Positions 49,438 to 58,284 are shown, numbered from the stretch's first letter. The stretch is DNA of 64,000 nt from CBDFHV01 sp965247705 (GCA_965247705.1 CBDFHV010000084.1:265399-329398), one strand, 5' to 3'. Numbers and translations: made by a program. Notes: generated by a model not told the origin, from the sequence alone.

Positions 49438-49537
49438 GCGATCCCGACAGGCGATCCCGACAGGCGATCCCGACAGGCGATCCCGACAGGCGATCCCGAC
49501 AGGCGATCCCGACAGGCGATCCCGACAGGCGATCCCG
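49438..49537. repeat. 13-bp tandem repeat, 7.7 copies
   Basis: Seven perfect copies of GCGATCCCGACAG (49438-49528) and nine bases of an eighth. The units are contiguous without spacers, so this is not a CRISPR. It lies in the predicted 5' leader of the hydrolase gene, ending 37 bp before its ATG. Copy number is expected to vary by strand slippage. Confidence 0.95.
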
Positions 49538-49574
49538 TCACCGTCATCAGACCAGGCACCGAAGGAGACATCCC

Positions 49575-50567
49575 ATGTTCACCATCAACACCTCGACCCC
49601 CTCGATCGCCCGCTTCGGCAGGGCCACGGCCATTGCCGCCGGTGCCGCCGGATTGATTCTCGCCGCGGCCGCGGCCACCCCGGCGGCTTCCGTGGAATTG
49701 TTCGACACGACAACGGTTCACAAGACCGTCGCAGTGGACGGACTGGACATCTTCTACCGCGAGGCCGGACGTCCCAACGCGCCAACGATCCTGCTTCTTC
49801 ACGGCTTCCCGACGTCGTCACAAATGTTTCGCGATCTGATACCGGCCCTTGCCGACCGCTTCCACCTGGTGGCGCCGGACTATCCGGGCTTCGGCAACAG
49901 TTCCATGCCGTCCGTGGATGAGTTCGACTACAGCTTCGACAACATTGCCCGGGTCATGGACGGCTTCACCCGGAAGCTGGGACTCGATCGCTACAGCCTC
50001 TACGTCATGGACTACGGCGCCCCCGTCGGTTTCCGCCTCGCCGAACAGCATCCGGAGCGGGTCCAGGCGCTGATCGTCCAGAACGGCAACGCCTACGAGG
50101 AAGGCCTGGGCGCCTTCTGGACCCCCTTCCGCGCCTACTGGCAAAACCGGACCGAAAAGACCGCCGAGCCGCTGAAGGGCTTTCTGAACCTCGCGGCGAC
50201 AAAGTGGCAGTACACCCACGGCACCCGGAACCCAGCGGCCATCAGTCCAGACGCCTGGATCGTCGATCAGTACTTCCAGGACCGTCCCGGCAACAAGGCG
50301 ATCCAGCTACAGCTATTTTATGACTACGGCTCCAACCCGCCCCTCTATCCCCAATGGCAGGCCTACTTCCGGGCCCATCAGCCGCCCACCCTGGTCGTCT
50401 GGGGCAAGAACGACCAGATCTTCCCCGCCGCCGGCGCCCACCCCTACACACGCGACCTGAAGACCATCGAAGTCCACCTGTTGAATTCCGGACACTTCGC
50501 CCTGGAAGAAGATGGCGACGAGATTGCCCGCCACATCCGGCGCTTCCTTGAGACCCACGTTCACTGA
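49575..50567 (+). CDS. Exported alpha/beta hydrolase (haloalkane dehalogenase/epoxide hydrolase-like)
   Basis: 330 residues with an N-terminal hydrophobic signal (IARFGRATAIAAGAAGLILA, likely cleavage after ATPAAS or retained as an anchor). The hydrolase fold shows the oxyanion segment LLLHGFPTSS, nucleophile Asp146 in YVMDYGAPVG, a third acidic position in WGKNDQIFP and the catalytic His in LNSGHFALEE. Asp as nucleophile marks dehalogenase- or epoxide-hydrolase-like chemistry. AGGAGA lies 10 bp before the ATG. Likely controlled by the divergent TetR regulator; the natural substrate is unknown. Confidence 0.88.
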   Translation: MFTINTSTPSIARFGRATAIAAGAAGLILAAAAATPAASVELFDTTTVHKTVAVDGLDIFYREAGRPNAPTILLLHGFPTSSQMFRDLIPALADRFHLVAPDYPGFGNSSMPSVDEFDYSFDNIARVMDGFTRKLGLDRYSLYVMDYGAPVGFRLAEQHPERVQALIVQNGNAYEEGLGAFWTPFRAYWQNRTEKTAEPLKGFLNLAATKWQYTHGTRNPAAISPDAWIVDQYFQDRPGNKAIQLQLFYDYGSNPPLYPQWQAYFRAHQPPTLVVWGKNDQIFPAAGAHPYTRDLKTIEVHLLNSGHFALEEDGDEIARHIRRFLETHVH

Positions 50568-50575
50568 CGCCTCGA

Positions 50576-50607
50576 GCGGGGAGCGGGCCGATGCGTCCGC
50601 TCCCCGC
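50576..50607. terminator. GC-rich hairpin between hydrolase and flavin/PLP oxidase-like genes
   Basis: An 11-bp perfect stem (GCGGGGAGCGG/CCGCTCCCCGC) with a 10-base loop, starting 8 bp after the hydrolase stop. No T tract; it may attenuate read-through into the next gene. Confidence 0.55.
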
Positions 50608-50637
50608 CCTCGACCCCGAACAACGAGGAACGATCCG

Positions 50638-51240
50638 ATGACCCAGCAAATCAGCGACGTGGCCTTCACCCCCGCCGTCAAGCAGGTGCAGGAGCACCGT
50701 GGTTCGCGAAAAGCCTATGCGCGGATGGAGGCAAAAGGCGGCTGGCGGGACACGGTGACGGATGACCTGGCCCGCTTCATCGGCGCTCGCGAGTCGTTCT
50801 ATCTGGGAACCGCCAGTGCCGATGGCCATCCCTACGTCCAGCACCGGGGCGGCAAGCCCGGGTTCCTCAAGGTGGTGGACGATCGCACCCTGGCCTTCGC
50901 CGATTTTCGTGGCAACCGGCAATACATCTCCACCGGAAATCTCAGCGAGAACGACAAGGCCTACATCTTTCTGATGGATTACGCCAACCGCCGCCGGATC
51001 AAGATCTGGGGCCGGGCGCGGGTGGTCGACGACGACCCGGATCTGATCGCGCGCTTAGCCGATGCCGATTACAAAGCCCAGCCGGAGCAGGCCATTGTCT
51101 TCCACGTCACGGCCTGGGACGTGAACTGCCCCCAGCACATCACCCGGCGATACTCCGAAGCGGAGATGGAGAGGGCGACGGCGCCGCTCAAGCAGCGGAT
51201 CGCCGAGCTTGAAGCGCTGAACCACCACGCCAACGCGTAA
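50638..51240 (+). CDS. Pyridoxamine 5'-phosphate oxidase family (FMN-binding split barrel) protein
   Basis: 200 residues. The split-barrel core is seen in RESFYLGTASADGHPYVQHR, GGKPGFLKVVDDRTLAFADF and DKAYIFLMDYANRRRIKIWG, ending in a helical tail. The group binds FMN, F420 or haem and carries out redox reactions on varied substrates. The ATG at 50638 has AGGA upstream. It follows the hydrolase in the same direction and is probably transcribed with it through the hairpin. Confidence 0.88.
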   Translation: MTQQISDVAFTPAVKQVQEHRGSRKAYARMEAKGGWRDTVTDDLARFIGARESFYLGTASADGHPYVQHRGGKPGFLKVVDDRTLAFADFRGNRQYISTGNLSENDKAYIFLMDYANRRRIKIWGRARVVDDDPDLIARLADADYKAQPEQAIVFHVTAWDVNCPQHITRRYSEAEMERATAPLKQRIAELEALNHHANA

Positions 51241-51279
51241 GCATGTCCCGGTACGGAACCAAATTCAGGGAGACGCACG

Positions 51280-51468
51280 ATGAATGAGCAACAACGTCAC
51301 CACGCCCGAATTGCCGAGGATCTGAAGCGCTACATTCGGGACTATTGCACCTCGGCCTCCGGCATTCCCGTCACCGACTTTTCGGGCGAGGGGTGCCACG
51401 ACGCTTTTCTCCAATTGCAGCAAGCGCTGGGCGACCTTCGCGACGGCAACCTCGGGCCGTCAGTTTGA
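51280..51468 (+). CDS. Small protein of unknown function
   Basis: 62 residues from ATG 51280, preceded by AGGGAG 7 bp away. Composition is soluble and helical (RHHARIAEDLKRYIRDYCTS, then SASGIPVTDFSGEGCHDAFL and an amphipathic LQQALGDLRDG). No family recognised. It follows the PPOX-type gene by 39 bp and is likely the last gene of the TetR-controlled transcript. Confidence 0.6.
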   Translation: MNEQQRHHARIAEDLKRYIRDYCTSASGIPVTDFSGEGCHDAFLQLQQALGDLRDGNLGPSV

Positions 51469-51554
51469 TACCGACGAGCCTATGAAACGACTTTCCCTTG
51501 ACGCCTGTGAAGGGGACCCGGCCCGACCGCCGGGGCGGGAGCTGGAGCGGGGAC

Positions 51555-51575
51555 GGGCGGGTCTGAGACCCGCCC
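51555..51575. repeat. Palindrome, family B
   Basis: A perfect 21-bp palindrome with core CGGGTCTGAGACCCG, identical to 20769-20789. It sits between convergent transcripts (small protein gene and sulfatase operon). Confidence 0.85.
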
Positions 51576-51744
51576 GCTTCAGACCCTCGGGCAGGCAGCA
51601 ATCGCACCGTGAGTCACATCAAAGGCTCGTCGGTATGACTCCCAGGGAAAATAAAATAATTTCAACGACTTCGGCCTGGGCGACATCGCCTGGGCTCGGG
51701 AGTAGCCGGGCGCCCCATCTCAGCGGTGGATCATTGGTCCGCCC

Positions 51745-53364
51745 TCACGCCCGCGCCGTGGGAAAGGGACTACGGTCGGCCAGTTCGCTCATCCGGCGGG
51801 CCATCCTTTCCAGCAGCTCGCACTTGATGCCGAGCTTGCCCGGGTCGTCCCACAGGTTGTGCATCTCGTGGGGGTCTTCCTGGAGGTCGTACACCTCGCC
51901 CCATGGCGCCCGGTCGTAGAAGGACAACCGATAGCGGTCGGTCAGCAGGGTGCGCAGCCGGGGATGGCCGTCGAAGCCCATCAGGGTGCGTTGGTTCTCT
52001 TCCTCCAGCAACAGGTCCTCATGAACGGTCTGCCGACCGCCCTTGACGAGGCCGAGCAGGCTTTCGCCTTGCATGCCGTGGAAGGGCTGCAGACCGGCCC
52101 GCTCCAAGATGGTCGGTGCGAAGTCCAAGCTGCCGGAGAGTGCGTCGCACAGCCGGCCACCCCGGGGTTGGTCGGGGTCGACCCAGATGAACGGCGTCCG
52201 GATCAGGCCCTGGTAGTGGACGGGGCCCATGGTCATGAGCTGATGGTCGCCCATCCAGTCGCCGTGGTCGGTGGTGAAGATCACAACGGTGTTGCGGTCG
52301 AGACCCAGTTCTTCCAGGCGCTTCAGGATCCGTCCCACGGCATCGTCGATCATGGCGATCATGGCGTAGGTGAGGGCGATGGCCTCTCGGGCCTCGCGTT
52401 CGTTGACGGCGATGCAGATGGCCCACATGTGGGAGATGGCGAGATCGGGCCGCGTGCCCCTGTCGCGCAGGCCCCGCATGTAGTCGAGGTGGGGCATGGG
52501 CGGGGTTTCATGTCCACCCCAGGCGTCCGGCAGGGGGATGTCGGCGGCATCGTACATGCCCCAATAACGGCCCGGCGGCGTGAACGGCGGGTGGGGATCG
52601 GGGAACGAACATTGGAGGAAGAAGGGCTCGTTGTTCTCGGCGAAGCGCTCCAGGTGGCCGATGGTACGCTCGGCCACATAAGTGGTCGACCACAGCTCTT
52701 CCGGCACCCGGGTCCGCCACGCCATGGGCACCACCACATTCTCGCCGCCGGGCAAGGCATTGGCGGACCCGCGCAGGGCATCGGAGCCGGGGTGCCGGGC
52801 CTCCAGCCAGCGCCCGTAGTGGCCGTGCACCCGATCGCCGTGCTGGACGCACAGGTCCACATGCTCGAACCCGTAGTAGGGCAGACTCAGGTCGTGGTCC
52901 GGCTCATCGCGCCAGCGGGTGAGGCGTTCCTGCTCGTAAGGGCCTTCATGGACCGGAATGAAGCGGGCTTCGGCATGCCCGGCCGGCGGCGGCCGGCAGG
53001 ACGAATCGGTCTCGGCCGGCGTCTGAATGGCGGCCTCGGATTCCATGTTCTGCAGGTGGCACTTTCCCGACAGCGCGGTGCGGTATCCGGCGTCGCGCAG
53101 CAGCATGGGCAGGGTGACCGTGTTGAGGGGCAGGTTGACCCCGTTGACCCGAAGCCCATGGGCCGACGGCATGCGCCCGGTCATCAGGGTCGCCCGGTTG
53201 GGCATGCACACCGGGCTGGCGGCGTAGTAGCGGCTGAATCGAATGCCCCGGTCGGCCAGCCCGTCGATGTGGGGCGTACGCACCAGGGGATTGCCGTAGC
53301 AGCCCACATGGTCGGCCCGCTGACGGTCGGTGATGATGAACAGGAAGTTGGGTTGTTCGGTCAT
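51745..53364 (-). CDS. Sulfatase/phosphonate monoester hydrolase-like enzyme (second copy)
   Basis: 539 residues of the alkaline phosphatase/sulfatase superfamily, no signal peptide, hence cytoplasmic. Metal residues lie in FLFIITDRQRADHVG and in FTTDHGDWMGDHQL; the formylglycine motif is Cys53 in SPVCMPNRATLMTGR (CxPxR), which needs a maturation enzyme encoded elsewhere. Closely similar throughout to the upstream sulfatase, from which it is separated by 33 bp, so the pair arose by tandem duplication. It likely hydrolyses sulfate or phosphonate/phosphate esters brought in by the co-transcribed transporter. Confidence 0.9.
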   Translation of the reverse strand: MTEQPNFLFIITDRQRADHVGCYGNPLVRTPHIDGLADRGIRFSRYYAASPVCMPNRATLMTGRMPSAHGLRVNGVNLPLNTVTLPMLLRDAGYRTALSGKCHLQNMESEAAIQTPAETDSSCRPPPAGHAEARFIPVHEGPYEQERLTRWRDEPDHDLSLPYYGFEHVDLCVQHGDRVHGHYGRWLEARHPGSDALRGSANALPGGENVVVPMAWRTRVPEELWSTTYVAERTIGHLERFAENNEPFFLQCSFPDPHPPFTPPGRYWGMYDAADIPLPDAWGGHETPPMPHLDYMRGLRDRGTRPDLAISHMWAICIAVNEREAREAIALTYAMIAMIDDAVGRILKRLEELGLDRNTVVIFTTDHGDWMGDHQLMTMGPVHYQGLIRTPFIWVDPDQPRGGRLCDALSGSLDFAPTILERAGLQPFHGMQGESLLGLVKGGRQTVHEDLLLEEENQRTLMGFDGHPRLRTLLTDRYRLSFYDRAPWGEVYDLQEDPHEMHNLWDDPGKLGIKCELLERMARRMSELADRSPFPTARA

Positions 53365-53397
53365 GGGCTCCCACCTCTCCGCCGTTCGCGGGCGGCC

Positions 53398-55005
53398 TTA
53401 TGAGCGTCCGATGGGGAACGGACTGCGGTCGGCGAGCTCCAACATCTCATGGGTCATCAGGTCCAGCACGTCGCACTTGACCGATAGCGCCGAGGCGTCG
53501 TCCCACAGGTTGTGCATCTCCAGGGGATCTTCCTCCAGGTCGTACAACTCGCCCCACGACACCCGGTCGTAAATGGTCAGCCGATAGCGCTCCGTGACCA
53601 GGGTCCGCGCCCGCGGGTGGCCGTCGAATCCCAGCAGGATGCGCTGGTTCTCGTCCTCGATGAGCAAGCGGTCCCGAACCCGATCGGTCCGGCCCGCCAT
53701 CAAGTCTCCCAGGGGCTTGCCCTGCATGCCGTAGTAGGGCGCCAGGCCGGCCCGTTCCAGGACCGTCGGCGCGAAGTCGATGCTCCCAGTCAGGGCGTCG
53801 CTTCGACGGCCCTTCGCCGGCCCTTGCGGGTCCTTCCAGATGAACGGAACCTGGATCAAGCCCCGATAGTGGATGGGGCACTTGGTCAGGAGTTCGTGCT
53901 CGCCCAGGTATTCGCCGTGATCGCTGGTGTAGACGACCACCGTGTTTTCCGCCAAGCCGAGGGCCGTCAGCCGGTTGACGATGCGGCCCACGGCGTCGTC
54001 GATCATGACGTTCATGCCGTGGGTCAGCGCCGTGGCTTGGCGGCATTCGGGCGCGTCGATGGGGACGCAGAAGCCCAGGCCGAGGTTCCGCTTGCCGCTG
54101 TCCCGTTGGGCCCGAAGGTGGGTCAGGTGCGGCAGGGCCGGCGATTCCTTGCCACCGAAGGTTTCCGGCAAGGGCATGTCCGTGGGATCAAACATATCCC
54201 AGTAGCGGCCCGGCGGCGTGAACGGGTGATGGGGGTCGGGGAACGAGCACTTGAGGAAGAAGGGCGCACTGTCGCCACCTGCCACGTAGTCCTCCAGCCA
54301 GGCGATGGTGCGCTGTTCGACATAGGTGGTCGGGTAAAGCTCCTCGGGGACCCGGGTGCGCCAAGCATAGGGCGCGACGGGACTGCCCCCCGGCAGGGCG
54401 TTGGCGCCGCCGCGCAGGGCGTCCGATCCCGGATGCTGGGCCTCCAGCCAGCGCCCGTAGTGGCCGTGCACCTCGTCGCCGTGCTTGATGCACAGTTCCA
54501 CATGCTCGAACCCGTAATAGGGCAGGGTCAGATCGTGTTCCGGGTCCTCGACCCATCGGGTCAGCCATTCCTGGTCGTAGGGGCCGTCGCCCTCGGGGGC
54601 CTTCCGGGATTCGGCGAGTTCCGGCGGCGGCGCCGTCGAGGCCGGGTCGACCGCCTCGCGCCGCTGCAGGGTGGCCTCGCCCATCATGTTCTGCAGGTGG
54701 CATTTGCCGACCAGGGCCGTCCGGTAGCCCGCCGCTCGCAGCAGATCCGCGATGGTGGTCGTGTTCAGGGGGAGGGGAACGCCGTTGCCCCGGCATTGAT
54801 GGGCCGTCGGCATGCGGCCGGTCATCAGGGTCGCCCGATTGGGCATGCAGATGGGACTGGCGACATGGAACCGGTCGAACAGACAACCCTCGGCGGCCAG
54901 GGCGTCGATGTGGGGCGTTTTCCCGATCTTGCTGCCGTAGCAGCCCAGGTTGTCCGCCCGTTGCTGGTCGGTGATGATGAACAGGAAGTTGGGTCGACCG
55001 GTCAT
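53398..55005 (-). CDS. Sulfatase/phosphonate monoester hydrolase-like enzyme (first copy)
   Basis: 535 residues from ATG 55005 (GGAGGG 5 bp upstream). An in-frame extension to 55110 overlaps the transporter stop but has no sulfatase homology. FLFIITDQQRADNLG and VVYTSDHGEYLGEHELL carry metal ligands, and Cys53 in SPICMPNRATLMTGR is the formylglycine precursor. No signal peptide. The body shares long blocks with the neighbouring sulfatase (LPYYGFEHV, HGHYGRWLEA, SFPDPHHPFTPPGRYW). It follows the tricarboxylate-type transporter genes in one operon. Confidence 0.9.
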   Translation of the reverse strand: MTGRPNFLFIITDQQRADNLGCYGSKIGKTPHIDALAAEGCLFDRFHVASPICMPNRATLMTGRMPTAHQCRGNGVPLPLNTTTIADLLRAAGYRTALVGKCHLQNMMGEATLQRREAVDPASTAPPPELAESRKAPEGDGPYDQEWLTRWVEDPEHDLTLPYYGFEHVELCIKHGDEVHGHYGRWLEAQHPGSDALRGGANALPGGSPVAPYAWRTRVPEELYPTTYVEQRTIAWLEDYVAGGDSAPFFLKCSFPDPHHPFTPPGRYWDMFDPTDMPLPETFGGKESPALPHLTHLRAQRDSGKRNLGLGFCVPIDAPECRQATALTHGMNVMIDDAVGRIVNRLTALGLAENTVVVYTSDHGEYLGEHELLTKCPIHYRGLIQVPFIWKDPQGPAKGRRSDALTGSIDFAPTVLERAGLAPYYGMQGKPLGDLMAGRTDRVRDRLLIEDENQRILLGFDGHPRARTLVTERYRLTIYDRVSWGELYDLEEDPLEMHNLWDDASALSVKCDVLDLMTHEMLELADRSPFPIGRS

Positions 55006-55103
55006 GATTCCCTCCGTCGATCGCGTGCCTCCCGGTAGAGCGGCCACAGCAGCAAGGCCAGGGAGACGACCAGAAACGTCAGCGAAAAGGGTCGCGTGAC
55101 CAT
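55002..55103 (-). CDS. Possible 33-residue single-pass membrane peptide
   Basis: A short frame between tctA and the first sulfatase: a hydrophobic stretch (FSLTFLVVSLALLLWPLY) after MVTRP, then a strongly basic tail (REARDRRRES). The stop overlaps the sulfatase ATG (ATGA), which would couple their translation, and its start is 6 bp after the tctA stop. The ribosome site is weak, so existence is uncertain, but the membrane-segment-plus-basic-tail composition is unlike a shadow frame. Confidence 0.45.
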   Translation of the reverse strand: MVTRPFSLTFLVVSLALLLWPLYREARDRRRES

Positions 55104-55109
55104 GGGCCA

Positions 55110-56489
55110 TTAGCTGCCGCCGGAAAGCATCAGCCCCGAACGAATGGACTGCTCGGCAATGGGCGCCAGGACCAGACCGATTATGAACGGCCCCAGGGGC
55201 ACCCGCACCCGCTCCAGGGCGAAGCCGATGACGCCGAAGGCCAGCATCACCCAGACGTCGAACATGCGATTGCTCAGGGAGTAGGTCCCGATCACGCAGA
55301 ACACCAGAATCGCCGGCAGCAGATAGCCGCGCCGCACAAAGACGATCTTGGAAATCATGCCGACCGCGCCGGTCATGAACAGGAACATCACGATGTTGGC
55401 GATCAGGCAGGCGGCCATGATCGAATAAACCACGTCGGGGCGGGTGATGAACAACAGGGGCCCCGGCTGGACGCTGTGCAGAAACAGGGCTCCGAGCAGG
55501 ATGGCGTCGATGATGCTGCCCGGAATGCCGAGGGCGACCAGGGGGATCAAGGCGCCGCCGACGGTGGCGTTGTTGGCCGCCTCCGAGGCGACGATACCGT
55601 CCTCGAAGCCGGTGCCGAAGGCCTCCGGCGTCTTCGACATGTTGCGCGCAGTCGTGTAGGCGATGACCGAACCGATGCTGGCCCCCACCCCGGGCAGGAT
55701 GCCGACCCAGGTACCGATCACCGAGGAACGGATCAGGTTGACCGCCTGGCTGCCCCAGTCGTGAAGGGTCATAAACAGGCCCTGGTGGGACAGGGGAATG
55801 CGCTCCATCTTGCGGTCGATCTCCAGCACGTCGGTGAGGGCCTGGCCGACGACAAAGACGCCGATCAGCACCGGCAGGAGGTTGAGCCCGGCGCTAAGCT
55901 CGAAGAAGCCGAAGGTCAGGCGTTCCTGGCCGAAGGACGGGTCCACCCCGGGCATGGCGACCAGCATGCCGAAGAATCCGGAGAGGATTCCCTTGACGAA
56001 ATTGCCCTGGCTGACCGACGCGATCAGGACCAGCGCCATCAGCACCAGGGCGAAGTACTCGAAGGGTCCGAACTTGACGCCCAGGTCGGACAGGGGCTCG
56101 GTCAAGGTGACCAGGAACCCCCATGAGATCAGCCCGCCCACCAGGGAGGCCGTGATGCCGAAACCGAGGGCGCGGCCGGGCTGCCCTCGCCGCGCCATGG
56201 GATAGCCGTCAAAGGTGGTGACGACGTTGGCCGGCGTTCCCGGCATCCGCAGCAGAGTCGCCGTGATCAGGCCGCCGGCGATCGAGCCCACATACATGGC
56301 CACCAGCAGGACCAGCGCGTGGATGTCCCGCATGGTGTAGGTCAGCGGCAGGGTCAGCGCGATCAGCATGGCGCCGTTGAGACCCGGAATGGCGCCCACC
56401 ACGACGCCGAGAATGGTGCCCAGGAGGACCAGGAACAGGGACTGCGGGGCAACCAGAATCCCCGTCAGCGCGGCGATCAGGCTATCCAT
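55110..56489 (-). CDS. tctA: Tripartite tricarboxylate transporter, large permease TctA
   Basis: 459 residues, about twelve membrane helices. The TctA signatures are present: GAIPGLNGAMLIALTLPLTY near residue 34 and GILPGVGASIGSVIAYTTAR near residue 260, the two conserved GxxPGxx loops thought to line the path. It transports an organic anion driven by ion gradient together with TctB and periplasmic TctC. It is the third gene of the tctC-tctB-tctA-sulfatase operon. Confidence 0.94.
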   Translation of the reverse strand: MDSLIAALTGILVAPQSLFLVLLGTILGVVVGAIPGLNGAMLIALTLPLTYTMRDIHALVLLVAMYVGSIAGGLITATLLRMPGTPANVVTTFDGYPMARRGQPGRALGFGITASLVGGLISWGFLVTLTEPLSDLGVKFGPFEYFALVLMALVLIASVSQGNFVKGILSGFFGMLVAMPGVDPSFGQERLTFGFFELSAGLNLLPVLIGVFVVGQALTDVLEIDRKMERIPLSHQGLFMTLHDWGSQAVNLIRSSVIGTWVGILPGVGASIGSVIAYTTARNMSKTPEAFGTGFEDGIVASEAANNATVGGALIPLVALGIPGSIIDAILLGALFLHSVQPGPLLFITRPDVVYSIMAACLIANIVMFLFMTGAVGMISKIVFVRRGYLLPAILVFCVIGTYSLSNRMFDVWVMLAFGVIGFALERVRVPLGPFIIGLVLAPIAEQSIRSGLMLSGGS

Positions 56490-56503
56490 GTGGGTGCCGA
56501 GGG

Positions 56504-57031
56504 CTAAGGCAGGTCAACGGTGAACACCTGTGTGAACACGTACTGCCCGCCGATTCCCAGGATCAGGGCAAGAATCAGCAGCACCGGCAGCCGGCGCCGT
56601 TCGAAACCGGTCAGGACGGCCCCCAGAACCAGGACGTAGAAGACCGTCGATACCCGGAAACTCAAGAGCTCCAGCGCCATTGCCAGGACGTAGAGCGTCG
56701 ATGCCAGGAGCGTTGCCCCGGTCAGGCCCGGTCGCAGGGAAAACGCGATCTCTGCCCGTGGCCCCGGGGCGTTGGCCCCGTTGGCGAGGCGGCGCACCGC
56801 GTTGACGGAGATGATAAGGGCGCAGACGGCGATCACCAGGCAGATGCCACGGGGCACGGCGGCGGGACCCAGTGTCTCGAAATCGGACTCCGGCAGTCCG
56901 ATGCTTTCCCACAGGAATGCCCCCGCCAAACCCAGCATGACCAGGCCGAGAACGAGATCGCTCATCGCCGAACGACGATCGGACGCGGGGTTCGGAACGC
57001 CGGCCGGGCTGTGGGGCACGGTGTCTGTCAT
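56504..57031 (-). CDS. tctB: Tripartite tricarboxylate transporter, small permease TctB
   Basis: 175 residues with four helices (first at about 24-42, last ending GIGGQYVFTQVFTVDLP), as expected for TctB. The N-terminal PESDFETLGPAAVPRGI segment is typical of this subunit. The start is taken at ATG 57031; an ATG 66 bases further in is possible. It lies 14 bp upstream of tctA. Confidence 0.88.
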   Translation of the reverse strand: MTDTVPHSPAGVPNPASDRRSAMSDLVLGLVMLGLAGAFLWESIGLPESDFETLGPAAVPRGICLVIAVCALIISVNAVRRLANGANAPGPRAEIAFSLRPGLTGATLLASTLYVLAMALELLSFRVSTVFYVLVLGAVLTGFERRRLPVLLILALILGIGGQYVFTQVFTVDLP

Positions 57032-57110
57032 GGAACCAAAGGAAGGTGGCCGTGGGCGGCCGAACCGGCGCCCACGGCCGTTCCTCGCGATCGGCGAAAC
57101 GTCAGGCCTG

Positions 57111-58054
57111 TTACTTGGCGAACATCTTCTTGACCGCAGCGGCGTCCTTCATCACCCGATCCACGGCAGCGGCGCCCTTCTTGAAGTTGGGCGTCATCGA
57201 CAGGGCCTGCCATTTCTCCTTCACCAGGGGCGTGGCGAACGCTTTCTCGATGGCGTCGGCGAGAACCGCGATGCGGTCCTTGGGCGTTCCCTTCGGCGCC
57301 AGCCACCAGTGGGAGAAGCAGAAGTTGACCGACGCAAAGCCCAGTTCCGCGGTGGTTGGAATGTCGGGCAGCGCCGGATGGCGGGTTGCCCCCGTAAAGC
57401 CCAGGCCGCGAATACCCTTCACCTTGAAGCGGGTGAAGTCGGCCGCCGAGAACGGCGTCGTTTCTGTGTGCCCCCCGATCAGGGCCGCAAAGTTCTTGGC
57501 CCCGCCGCCGACATTGGCGAGCCGGAACTTGGCGCCGGGAAACGCGGATTCCATCATCCGGGCGGCGATGTGGTTGATGCCGCCGATGTTGATCCCCAGC
57601 GTGATGGTATCGGGTTTCGCCTTGGCCGCCTCCAACAGTTGGCGAAGGGTGGTGTAGGGCGAGCTCTCCATCACTGACGGGACGATGCAGCTGTCACCCG
57701 CCACGGCGACCGGATCGAAGTCCCCGGGCCGAAGTCGATATTGCCCAGGGCCTGGTTGGACGCCAGGTTGACGATGGTCTGAAGGATTGTATAGCCGTCG
57801 GCTTTCGCGCCCAGCGCTCTCTTGGCGCCGATGTTTCCGCCGGCTCCGGGGACATGGATGATGACCGTCGGCTGGGGCAGCAGTTTGTTTTCTTCGAGTG
57901 CTCGCTTGAACAGCTGGGCATTGGTATCGCCGCCGCCGCCGGGGCCGAAGGGGACGATGATCTGGATGGGTTTCTCAGGATACGCCCCCGTCGCCGGGGG
58001 GCTTGCGATGGCCAGAAACGCGAGTGCGCTGGCGCCATAGAGAAGCGTTCGCAT
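57111..58054 (-). pseudogene. tctC: Tripartite tricarboxylate transporter binding protein TctC, frameshifted
   Basis: From ATG 58054 (GGAGGAC upstream) a signal peptide (LLYGASALAFLAIASPPATG) and the first third of a TctC protein (YPEKPIQIIVPFGPGGGGDT; VIIHVPGAGGNIGAKRAL; NQALGNIDFGPG) are read. The frame then fails at a run of four G (57722-57725 on the plus strand as C). In the next frame it resumes with DFDPVAVAGDSCIVPSVMES and continues to a normal end (MKDAAAVKKMFAK). One additional G restores about 314 residues. Either a true homopolymer deletion or a sequencing error; if real, the transporter lacks its binding protein. Confidence 0.88.
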
Positions 58055-58284
58055 GGTCGAGTCCTCCGTTGATTGTTTCGCCCGGGTTCGATCGGGCAAT
58101 CCCGGGTCCTATTTCTCATGTTGGAGCCCTTGGCGTCGATGAAAGGCTATCGTGCTTCGGGCATCGAAACAACAGAGTCGGCCGCGGCACGGACCGCCCG
58201 GAGGCTTGACGCATGGCGGCGGCGAAGCTCGAATCGTCGAGGTCGCAATCTCGACCGTCGATGCCCGCGACCCAGGGGAGTCCC

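Noticed and set aside
49438..49537. Possible CRISPR array
   Set aside because: The 13-bp units are directly contiguous without spacers, are too short for CRISPR repeats, and no cas genes are present.
51859..55038. Long plus-strand frames opposite both sulfatases
   Set aside because: Both appear at equivalent places because the sulfatases are paralogues. Composition is shadow-like and no motif is present.
53398..55110. N-terminally extended first sulfatase starting at the tctA stop
   Set aside because: The extra 35 residues have no sulfatase similarity, whereas the ATG at 55005 has a strong ribosome site and aligns with the paralogue's first residue.
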